Assembly (NCBI GenBank): GCA_038143535.1 | Contig: JAYQMD010000001.1 | Coordinates: 1,116,001 to 1,180,000 of the forward strand | Direction of reading: 5' to 3' | Source: UBA7446 sp038143535 | GTDB taxonomy: Bacteria; Bacteroidota; Bacteroidia; Flavobacteriales; Flavobacteriaceae | Length of the DNA stretch: 64,000 nt | In this document: in pieces, positions 27,933 through 35,122 of the stretch | Layout of the letters: the number at the start of each line of letters is the position of its first letter | How positions within the stretch are numbered: position 1 is the first letter of the stretch | Program-made: the position numbers and the translations under genes | The notes under the pieces: model-generated | Databases searched by the model: none | Seen by the model: the letters and a program-made list of their open reading frames with translations, nothing else | Told to the model about the DNA's origin: nothing

Positions 27933-29251
27933 TTTCCAAACATTTGCATCAGCTTGGAAGATTTACCTCCGCGCAACATTTTCATCATCTTACTCATTTG
28001 CTCAAACTGTTTCACCAGCTTATTAATATCGTCCATTTGCAGTCCTGCGCCTTTGGCAATGCGCCTTTTGCGACTGTAATTCAACAGCTTGGGCTGTTGG
28101 CGTTCTTTGGGTGTCATAGATTGTATTAAGGCTTCAACCCCTTTGAAGGCATCATCGTCAATCTCAGCACCATTTAATGCCTTACTAGCACCTGGAATCA
28201 TCCCTACCAAATCTTTCATAGAACCCATGCGCTGCACTTGCTTGAGCTGACTTAAAAAGTCGTCATAACCAAATTGGTTCTTCGCAATTTTCTTCTCAAT
28301 GCGCTTGGCTTCTTCTTCGTCGACTTGTTCTTGTGCGCGTTCCACTAGGGATACCACATCGCCCATGCCCAAGATACGGTCGGCCATCCTGTTGGGATGA
28401 AATACATCTAGGGCAGCTACTTTTTCTCCGGTACCAATAAATTTTATGGGTTTATCTACCACCGATTTAATTGATAGCGCAGCACCACCACGAGTGTCAC
28501 CATCCATTTTGGTTAGCACTACCCCATCAAATTGGAGTAAGTCGTGAAATGCTTTAGCGGTGTTTACAGCATCTTGCCCCATCATGGCATCTACCACAAA
28601 TAGGGTTTCGGTGGGTTTGACAGCCTTGTGGATATTCTCAATCTCCTGCATGAGTTCCTCGTCAATTGCCAAGCGACCCGCGGTATCGACAATTACAACA
28701 TTGTATTGATTTGCTTTGGCGTGTTGCAGCGCTTTTTTAGAAATTTCAACAGGGTTTTTATTTTCGGGCTCTGCAAATACAGCAACTTCTATTTGCTCTC
28801 CTAAAATCTTTAATTGATCAATAGCAGCAGGCCGGTATATGTCACAAGCAACCAATAGCACACGCTTGGATTGTTTTTCTTTGAGGTGTTTGGCGAGTTT
28901 GGCTGAACATGTTGTTTTACCAGAGCCCTGCAAACCACTCATTAAAATAACAGCAGGTTTTCCGGTAACGGAGATATCTTGCTGTTGCCCGCCAAGTAGG
29001 TTGGTCAACTCGTCTTGTACAATTTTGACAAGCAACTGACCAGGATGCAAATCCGATAACACCTTCTGGCCAATGGCTTTTTCTTTAACCCGTTGGGTGA
29101 AAGATTTGGCGATTTTGAAATTGACATCGGCATCTAGCAGTGCACGCCGAATTTCTTTCATGGTTTCGGCTACGTTAATTTCTGTAATGCGCCCATGCCC
29201 TTTGAGGGTTTTTAAGGCGGCATCTAAGCGTTTACTAAACTGTTCAAACAT
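27929..29251 (-). CDS. ffh: signal recognition particle protein Ffh
   Basis: A 440-residue SRP54 homologue. The N domain is followed by the GTPase domain with G1 GLQGSGKT (106-113), VDTAGRLAIDEELM (G3) and TKMDGDTRGG (G4). The C-terminal M domain binds 4.5S RNA and signal peptides: MTPKERQQPKLLNYSRKRRIAKGAG, written here by its parts, includes the RNA-binding SRKRRIAKGAG, followed by Met-rich QMSKMMKMLRGG. It targets nascent membrane proteins together with FtsY. blh starts upstream only 21 bases away on the same strand. Confidence 0.95.
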   Translation of the reverse strand: MFEQFSKRLDAALKTLKGHGRITEINVAETMKEIRRALLDADVNFKIAKSFTQRVKEKAIGQKVLSDLHPGQLLVKIVQDELTNLLGGQQQDISVTGKPAVILMSGLQGSGKTTCSAKLAKHLKEKQSKRVLLVACDIYRPAAIDQLKILGEQIEVAVFAEPENKNPVEISKKALQHAKANQYNVVIVDTAGRLAIDEELMQEIENIHKAVKPTETLFVVDAMMGQDAVNTAKAFHDLLQFDGVVLTKMDGDTRGGAALSIKSVVDKPIKFIGTGEKVAALDVFHPNRMADRILGMGDVVSLVERAQEQVDEEEAKRIEKKIAKNQFGYDDFLSQLKQVQRMGSMKDLVGMIPGASKALNGAEIDDDAFKGVEALIQSMTPKERQQPKLLNYSRKRRIAKGAGLQMDDINKLVKQFEQMSKMMKMLRGGKSSKLMQMFGK

Positions 29252-29272
29252 GGATTGAGCTAAAAGGCTAAA

Positions 29273-30160
29273 TTAAGAAATATCCTTCTTATGCATAAAA
29301 TATATAACAATAACATGTGGAATGGTAATGGCAGCTAAAAAGGCAAAGAATAATGAAGTTATTGAGATGGTTTCATTATCGACAAATAAAACAGCAGTTG
29401 TAAGTCCTATTAAGGACAGTAACCAATACGGAAGGGCGGATTTAACATAAGAAAGAATGGGGCTAGAATCATGTGGATGCAATACTACTGCTTGTTCTTT
29501 GAGCGATGGCAAACTGTGCCACAAAACGAAATAAACTGAAAAAGACCATAATAATGAGGTTCGTGAGAAAAGAAGTATGAGAACCAATAAAGAGATGGCC
29601 TGAGCCAATAGCTGTGGTTTAAGCCTTTTACCAACAACAAATAGAAAAAACACAAATAGGGTAGAGGAAAAAAGTAAAAAGCGTGCAAAAAAATAATCCG
29701 GTGTACGCATGCTGGTTATTTCAAAAACAATATCTGCTGTTTCGGATTTATGAGTGAAAAAAAGTAATGCAAAAAGCATAAAACCAAAAGCAGCATAAAA
29801 AAAGTAAAGCCTTGGCGAAATAATGGTTGATTTTTGAAACCACTGCTGTTCTCCAAAATGAAATGAACTGATAAATACGAACAATAATAAAGACCAAAGC
29901 GGAAAGCGATAGAGTGCAAGAACCATGACAAAAACAAACAAAACGTAAATGATAAATAAGTAACTAAAGTGTTGTTTTGTTGTCGTTATTTTAATTTTCG
30001 ATGCAATATATAAATCATTTGCACCATGAATAATGCCAATTGTTAACACATTAACAGCGGCTAAAAAGTTCAAAAAGCTATCAGGCATCAGAACTCCTAA
30101 CACTGTACAAATCAGTGTTATAAGAATTTTCTGGGTATTGAAATACTTAATTGTTAACAT
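29273..30160 (-). CDS. blh: Brp/Blh family beta-carotene 15,15'-dioxygenase
   Basis: A 295-residue hydrophobic protein with about eight membrane segments. The family histidines are visible: His45 in GIIHGANDL, His101 in SSFHFGEQQW, a further His in VLWHSLPSLKEQ and one in IPHVIVIYFMHK. These bind the catalytic iron. Blh cleaves beta-carotene into two retinals, the chromophore of the adjacent, divergent proteorhodopsin, so the pair forms a working phototrophy unit. The coding sequence looks clearly more A/T-rich than ffh. Carotenoid genes such as crtY are not in the window. It lies 21 bases upstream of ffh on the same strand and may be co-transcribed with it. Confidence 0.9.
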   Translation of the reverse strand: MLTIKYFNTQKILITLICTVLGVLMPDSFLNFLAAVNVLTIGIIHGANDLYIASKIKITTTKQHFSYLFIIYVLFVFVMVLALYRFPLWSLLLFVFISSFHFGEQQWFQKSTIISPRLYFFYAAFGFMLFALLFFTHKSETADIVFEITSMRTPDYFFARFLLFSSTLFVFFLFVVGKRLKPQLLAQAISLLVLILLFSRTSLLWSFSVYFVLWHSLPSLKEQAVVLHPHDSSPILSYVKSALPYWLLSLIGLTTAVLFVDNETISITSLFFAFLAAITIPHVIVIYFMHKKDIS

Positions 30161-30182
30161 GAATTATTGACAATTTGATAAA

Positions 30183-30198
30183 ATATTTGTCCAAATAT
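30183..30198. promoter_or_regulatory. palindrome in the blh-proteorhodopsin intergenic region
   Basis: The arms ATATTTG and CAAATAT flank a TC spacer, a 16-bp dyad in the 94-bp gap between the two divergent genes. Its right arm overlaps a perfect reverse-strand -7 box TATATTTG (30199-30192) for blh, and a probable forward -7 region (ACAGTTTG, 30201-30208, with TTG 23 bases before) lies next to it. It may be a shared operator, or an accident of opposed promoter boxes. Confidence 0.45.
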
Positions 30199-30199
30199 A
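30192..30199 (-). promoter_or_regulatory. -7 box (TATATTTG) of blh
   Basis: A perfect TAnnTTTG box on the reverse strand, 31 bases before the blh ATG at 30160. The -33 element is not clear. Confidence 0.5.
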
Positions 30200-30254
30200 T
30201 ACAGTTTGTTTAATTTTTTTTAACTTGCGATCAACAAAATATAATTAAAAAATT

Positions 30255-30986
30255 ATGACACTTACTAATTTTATTTCATTTATTGGAAATGCGGATCTTA
30301 GCGATCCTGTAAACTTTACTTTCTTTTTAGGTACGATGGCGATGACAGCTGCTTCAGCTTTTTTCTTCCTATCACTACCTCAATTTGATAGTAAATGGAG
30401 AACCTCAATTCTGGTTTCTGGTTTAATTACCTTTATTGCGGCAGTACACTACTACTACATGAGAGAGGCTGCTACTTCTGGAGGCGTTACTACAGAAATC
30501 CGCTACATCGACTGGATACTAACAGTACCACTGATGTGTGTTGAGTTTTATTTAATCCTTAAGGCTGCTGGTGCAACAACCAAACACCTTAAGACATTAA
30601 TTTGGGCTTCACTTGTGATGCTTGTTACAGGTTACTTCGGAGAAGTTGCTGACGGCAGCACTGCAATGCCTGCACTTTGGGGTCTTGCTTCTGGTATAGC
30701 TTATTTCTACATTGCATACCTAATCAAATATGGTGAGCTAGCTAAGCTTGCTGCATCTGCGGGTGGAGCGGTTGAAAAAGCACACAAAACATTAACACTT
30801 TTTGTACTTATTGGATGGGCAATTTACCCATTAGGTTATATGTTAGGTACAGCTGATGGTCAATGGTATTCTTTCATATCTGCTATTAATTTAGACATGG
30901 ATGTTGTATATAACATTGGTGATGCTATCAACAAAATTGGTTTTGGTTTAGTAGTTTATGCTGCGGCGGTTGCCTCTAAAAAATAA
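30255..30986 (+). CDS. green-light proteorhodopsin (proton pump)
   Basis: A 243-residue seven-helix microbial rhodopsin. The helix C motif RYIDWILTVPLMCVEFY (83-99) supplies the primary acceptor Asp86, Thr90 and donor Glu97, the DTE signature of an outward proton pump. His65 matches the proteorhodopsin His75, and the Schiff-base Lys227 lies in GDAINKIGFG. Met94, at the spectral tuning site (105 of GPR), predicts green absorption, as is common in Flavobacteriia. The gene has no Shine-Dalgarno sequence and is followed by a strong terminator. It is divergent from blh, so retinal supply and opsin sit together. Both likely came in as a cassette between ffh and argS. Confidence 0.97.
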   Translation: MTLTNFISFIGNADLSDPVNFTFFLGTMAMTAASAFFFLSLPQFDSKWRTSILVSGLITFIAAVHYYYMREAATSGGVTTEIRYIDWILTVPLMCVEFYLILKAAGATTKHLKTLIWASLVMLVTGYFGEVADGSTAMPALWGLASGIAYFYIAYLIKYGELAKLAASAGGAVEKAHKTLTLFVLIGWAIYPLGYMLGTADGQWYSFISAINLDMDVVYNIGDAINKIGFGLVVYAAAVASKK

Positions 30987-31005
30987 ACAAAATCTAAATA
31001 GTATT

Positions 31006-31036
31006 AAAAAGCCTCGAAAATCGAGGCTTTTTTTTT
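31006..31036 (+). terminator. intrinsic terminator of proteorhodopsin
   Basis: The arms GCCTCGA and TCGAGGC around an AAA loop, with flanking A and a run of nine T, form a strong forward-strand terminator. It ends two bases into the argS stop codon, so it also insulates the convergent argS. Confidence 0.9.
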
Positions 31037-32804
31037 ACATTCTTTCTGGAGCATCAATACCCAAAAGACGAAGGGCTTTTGCAATAACGTCCGCTACTGC
31101 ACCGCACAAAGACACCCTGAAAGATTGCTGCGTCTTATCCGTAACAAGTATAGGTACTTCTTGATAGTATGAGTTAAACTGCTTAACCAACTCATATAGA
31201 TAGTTGGCTACCAAAGCCGGACTGTATTGCTTAGCAGAAGCTTCAATAGTATCAGGAAATTGAAGTAAGGTTTTCAATACCGACTTTTCTTTATCGTGCA
31301 GCGAAGCTACGTCTGCAATATCAAAATCACCTACCGAAGATTTGCGTAAAATAGATTGAATACGCGCATGGGTATATTGTATAAATGGCCCCGTATTTCC
31401 AGCAAAATCTACAGAAGCCTTGGGGTCAAATAAGATGCGTTTCTTTGGATCAACTTTTAGGATATAGTACTTTAAGGCACCCATACCAATAGTGTGGTAA
31501 AGCGATTCTTTTTCCACCTCAGACATACCTTCTAGCTTACCCAACTCTTGTGAAATCTGCTTGGCAGTATCCTGCATTTGGGTCATAAGCGCATCTGCAT
31601 CAACTACCGTTCCCTCACGACTCTTCATCTTTCCGCTTGGCAAGTCAACCATACCATAACTCAGGTGATGCAACTGATCTGCCCAAGTATAGCCCAATTT
31701 CTTCAACACAAGGAACAAAACCTTGAAATGATAATCTTGTTCATTTCCGACCGTGTAAACCATACCCTTCATATCAGGATGATCGTTATAGCGCAATCGT
31801 GCTGTTCCAAGGTCTTGTGTCATATAAACAGAAGTACCGTCAGAACGAAGCAACAGTTTTTCATCGAGACCCTCGTCAGTCAAATCTATCCAAACAGAAC
31901 CGTCGTCTTTTTTGAAAAATACGCCTTTGTCAAGTCCCTCAGTAACAATTTCTTTACCTAAGACATAGGTGTTGCTTTCATAGTAATAAGAATCGAAGTA
32001 AACACCCATACGCTTATAGGTTTCGTCAAAACCTTCATATACCCAAGCATTCATTTTTTTCCATAAAGCAAAGACCGAAGCATCTTTTTTCTCCCAACGA
32101 ATCAGCATGTCTTTTGCACGCAACATAATTGGAGCCGTGTTTTTAGCGGTTTCCTCATCAGCTCCAGCAGCTATCAAATCAGCCATTTCCTTTTTGTACT
32201 GCTGGTCAAAAAGAACGTAGTATTTACCTACCAATGCGTCGCCCTTTAGTTTGGCAGTTACTGGCGTTTCCCCATTTCCAAACTGCTCCCATGCCACCAT
32301 GGACTTACATATATGAATGCCTCTGTCGTTAATGATTTGAGTGGTGTGTACGTTTTGGCCGTTGGCAGACAATATGTTGGCCACTGAAGCACCTAATAAA
32401 TTATTTCTAATGTGACCCAGGTGCAATGGCTTGTTGGTGTTTGGTGAAGAATATTCAACGAGAATTTTATCAGCAGCTGCATCAACAGTTTTTATGCCAA
32501 AATGTGCATCGGCACGAATATCTTTCAATGCCTGGATATAATATGCTGTTGATATCTCAATATTTAAAAAACCTTGCACCACATTATAAGAAGCAATTTC
32601 TGCAACTTCAGCTTGGAGATAGTCTCCCAACTCTGCTGCCAAATCAGCTGGTTTTTTGGAAGCCAACTTCAACAGCGGAAAAACAATCACAGTCAAATCA
32701 CCCTCAAATTGTGGCTTGGTGGGTTGAATTTCAACACGCTCCAGTATTTTGCCGTAGTTTGCGGCAAAGTATGTAACCAGTTGTTTTTTAATGAAATGAT
32801 CCAT
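31035..32804 (-). CDS. argS: arginyl-tRNA synthetase
   Basis: A 589-residue class I synthetase. The HIGH-type motif is HLGH (128-131) in SPNTNKPLHLGHIRN, and the KMSK-like loop appears as KMKSREGTV. The N-terminal Add1 domain (residues 1-90) recognises the tRNA D-loop, and the C-terminal DALR anticodon domain ends in LRLLGIDAPERM. It is complete and of normal length. A matched promoter (TTG, 18 bases, TATCTTTG) lies upstream, in a divergent region shared with the 138-residue gene. Confidence 0.95.
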   Translation of the reverse strand: MDHFIKKQLVTYFAANYGKILERVEIQPTKPQFEGDLTVIVFPLLKLASKKPADLAAELGDYLQAEVAEIASYNVVQGFLNIEISTAYYIQALKDIRADAHFGIKTVDAAADKILVEYSSPNTNKPLHLGHIRNNLLGASVANILSANGQNVHTTQIINDRGIHICKSMVAWEQFGNGETPVTAKLKGDALVGKYYVLFDQQYKKEMADLIAAGADEETAKNTAPIMLRAKDMLIRWEKKDASVFALWKKMNAWVYEGFDETYKRMGVYFDSYYYESNTYVLGKEIVTEGLDKGVFFKKDDGSVWIDLTDEGLDEKLLLRSDGTSVYMTQDLGTARLRYNDHPDMKGMVYTVGNEQDYHFKVLFLVLKKLGYTWADQLHHLSYGMVDLPSGKMKSREGTVVDADALMTQMQDTAKQISQELGKLEGMSEVEKESLYHTIGMGALKYYILKVDPKKRILFDPKASVDFAGNTGPFIQYTHARIQSILRKSSVGDFDIADVASLHDKEKSVLKTLLQFPDTIEASAKQYSPALVANYLYELVKQFNSYYQEVPILVTDKTQQSFRVSLCGAVADVIAKALRLLGIDAPERM

Positions 32805-32820
32805 CCGAAAATATCGAATA

Positions 32821-32849
32821 CAAAGATAAGTGATTCCAACAGGTTACAA
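32821..32849 (-). promoter_or_regulatory. argS promoter (TTG, 18 bp, TATCTTTG)
   Basis: On the reverse strand the -33 TTG is at 32849-32847 and the -7 box at 32828-32821, 18 bases apart. The ATG follows 16 bases after the box. It overlaps the divergent promoter of the next gene. Confidence 0.7.
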
Positions 32850-32860
32850 CGCATTTATCC

Positions 32861-32868
32861 TATCTTTG
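32861..32868 (+). promoter_or_regulatory. -7 box (TATCTTTG) four bases before the 138-residue gene
   Basis: A perfect TAnnTTTG box is followed by TAAA and the ATG at 32873, so a leaderless mRNA is possible. It faces away from the identical argS box; the two make an inverted repeat (TACAAAGATA and TATCTTTGTA, 10-base arms, 32 bases apart). Confidence 0.5.
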
Positions 32869-32872
32869 TAAA

Positions 32873-33289
32873 ATGCTAGCAAATGTATCGTATAACAACA
32901 AAGCTCAGCGCGAATCCATAGATAAGCTGGTTGGCAAGCCCTTTACCCTTATGAACCGACTTAAATTAGGCGGTGTGGGTTCACCCAAACTGCATGTGGT
33001 TTCGACTAGCAAAGAAATTGACTCCCTCTTTGTTTTAGACCACAATGACAACACCTGTAATATCGAATTGCGTCCAAATGGCATCATTCTACGTTTTAGA
33101 TCGTTGCTAGAAACTTACGGCTTGATTATTCCATACTACAAGCTTACCATATTTAAAGGGACGGGAGAGGCCTATAGCATTCACATGGAGCACCACAAGG
33201 TTGGCATCTCAGCGAAATCTAAAAATGTACGTGACTTTTTTAAAAAGATTCAGCAACAAAAAGCACGCATTTCAGACAACTACCTTTAA
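32873..33289 (+). CDS. conserved hypothetical protein, 138 residues
   Basis: I do not recognise a named family. The protein is soluble and basic, without signal peptide or membrane segment. It begins MLANVSYNNKAQRESID and has a strand-rich middle (ELRPNGIILRFRSLLETYGL and PYYKLTIFKGTGEAYSIHME), with a Lys/Arg-rich end. The layout suggests a small single-domain beta fold. It stands between argS and the ctlX gene, whose 3' end it overlaps by four bases (33286-33289). Start choice depends on the box four bases before the ATG; a later Met at residue 24 is possible but would lose conserved-looking sequence. Confidence 0.6.
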   Translation: MLANVSYNNKAQRESIDKLVGKPFTLMNRLKLGGVGSPKLHVVSTSKEIDSLFVLDHNDNTCNIELRPNGIILRFRSLLETYGLIIPYYKLTIFKGTGEAYSIHMEHHKVGISAKSKNVRDFFKKIQQQKARISDNYL

Positions 33290-34203
33290 TATACTTCTGC
33301 TAGCATACAGCGTACGCTACCGCCGCCCAAGTCTTCAATGGTTGGGATGGGACTGTGAACTAGCTTGACATACTGCTGCAACTGTACCATCTGCTTGGAG
33401 CTAAGCGCATTATAAGCACGCGTGCTCATCGCCAAAAGTGCTTTACCGTCTGTGGCCGTAAGCGCCAACATATTACCTGCAAATTGAGCAAGCTGCTGCT
33501 CTGTCAAAGGGATAACTACTTTTCCAGAAAAGGTAAGACTGTCTTGTAGCGATGCACGCTCCTTTGAATCATCAACAGCGTCTAAGCAAACAAGTGCAAA
33601 ATCAGGAGCTACCACCATCATAACATTGGTGTGATAGATCAGCAAACGGGTGGTATCTACTGTTTGATAAGCATGGAAAACAACAGGCTTAAAAGAAAAG
33701 GCTTCGCAAAATAGGTTAAATAGCTGCGCGTCAGCACGTGCCGAAAGTGCACAGTATGCAATGCTGTTTTGATGATCGAGTACCATACTGCCTGTACCTT
33801 CTAAAAACTGTTGTTTTTGTTCATATTCGGAATAGTCAACGGTATGGGTTACGTCATATCCTTCCTTGCTAAGCGCCTCGAAGATGCGGTTAGAGCGTTC
33901 AGCTCTTCTGTTTTCGGCAAACATGGGGAATAAAACCAATTGGCCCGTACCCAATAGAGCAAACCAATTGTTTGGAAAAAGGGCATCAGGGGTGTCGGGT
34001 GTGCACGTATCTTGAACAACCGTAACCTTTATATTGTTCATGCGCAAGCAAGAAACCAGCGCATCGAATTCCGATTGGGCCCGCATCAACGACTGAGCAG
34101 CAGTAAGGACGGTTTGCTTTTGATAATAATTGTTTGGTGCGGTTTGCTCATTGGCACGAAAGCTAGCAGGGCGCACCATGAGGACGTGATGCGTAGGTTT
34201 CAT
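33286..34203 (-). CDS. ctlX: citrulline utilization hydrolase CtlX (amidinotransferase fold)
   Basis: A 305-residue guanidino-group-modifying enzyme of the CtlX type. The N-terminus is MKPTHHVLMVRPASF, DALFPNNWF follows, FLEGTGSMVLDH supplies the His/Asp region, and the nucleophile Cys299 is in GGGSVRCML near the end. The family is proposed to hydrolyse citrulline or related ureido or guanidino compounds. I chose the ATG at 34203, which overlaps the upstream gene's stop in ATGA (34200-34203); a longer frame from 34233 adds a non-family N-terminus. The next gene upstream encodes a DDAH-like enzyme, so both act on guanidino compounds. Confidence 0.78.
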   Translation of the reverse strand: MKPTHHVLMVRPASFRANEQTAPNNYYQKQTVLTAAQSLMRAQSEFDALVSCLRMNNIKVTVVQDTCTPDTPDALFPNNWFALLGTGQLVLFPMFAENRRAERSNRIFEALSKEGYDVTHTVDYSEYEQKQQFLEGTGSMVLDHQNSIAYCALSARADAQLFNLFCEAFSFKPVVFHAYQTVDTTRLLIYHTNVMMVVAPDFALVCLDAVDDSKERASLQDSLTFSGKVVIPLTEQQLAQFAGNMLALTATDGKALLAMSTRAYNALSSKQMVQLQQYVKLVHSPIPTIEDLGGGSVRCMLAEVY

Positions 34204-35119
34204 GGGATACGGTATAACGGTAGGGTAACACAACGAAACAAACCGCCTTGTTTTCCTATTTCACTAAAATCGACTTCTTCGACTGTAATGCCACGTTGGA
34301 GTAGCCAAGCATTTAGACGCGTAAAGGAAGGGTCTGAAATAACTACGTTTGGGCTTATGGAAACGACATTACACATCATCTGGCTCATTTCTACAGCTGA
34401 CACTTCGAATATTTTATCGCTACCAAAATGGGCAACAAGCCAATTATAGGCATCCAAGTCGGCAAAGCCCTCAGAGCAAATCAATGCAGCGTCTTTTCCC
34501 ACTAGCTGAAAACAACAGTCCAAGTGCAATGCGTTTTCGTGTGGAATCGTATTCGATTTTTTTAACTCAAATGCTTTCACTTTTTTATGAGGAAACGCCT
34601 GCTGTAAGGCCGCAACTGCGGCCTTATTAGTTCTGGCTGTAAGTAATTTTGCATAATCAGGACGCGTTGATATGCCCACATAAATATAATCGTTGTGAAC
34701 AATAACATCTCCGCCTTCGACATGTACCTTATTTGGGAACACCAGTTGCTTTGAAGCGGGGATTTGGGCTAATAAAGAAGCTAAGCCTACCAATTCTTTT
34801 TCTCGATATGGAATGATGTTGGAACGCACAAAAATATCATCTACAACAAACCCCAAATCACGAGCAAATATTTGGTTGCAATCCGCTATATTTTCTGGAC
34901 GAAGCACAGATACGCCGTAGCGCAAAAAAACCTGCTCAAGGTCAGTTAACGCTTGTTGTAAGGCTTCTTTTTTAGGAAAGGTACCAGCAAGCAAATGCTT
35001 TTTGGAAGAGGGATCGTATACGTCTTGGATATTGGGCGGAGCACCCATAGCAGCTGCTGTACCCAACAATACATGGGTAAGTGTTTGCGTCTCTGAATGT
35101 ATACAGAGTTTTATCCCAT
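34200..35119 (-). CDS. dimethylarginine dimethylaminohydrolase / arginine deiminase-like enzyme (5' frameshift as read)
   Basis: A guanidino-modifying enzyme with FARDLGFVVDD, EGGDVIVHNDY, HLDCCFQLV, and the nucleophile Cys in GGLFRCVTLPLY near the C-terminus. The conserved frame extends upstream of the first usable start (a TTG at 35069) through residues IKLCIHSETQTLTHVLLGTA, matching the family N-terminus, but has no start codon. An ATG at 35119, four bases after the gltA stop, would join this frame if the G3 run at 35115-35117 were G4. I therefore set the start at 35119 and treat the break as a likely lost base. It probably hydrolyses an arginine derivative to citrulline. Confidence 0.7.
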
Positions 35120-35122
35120 CAC

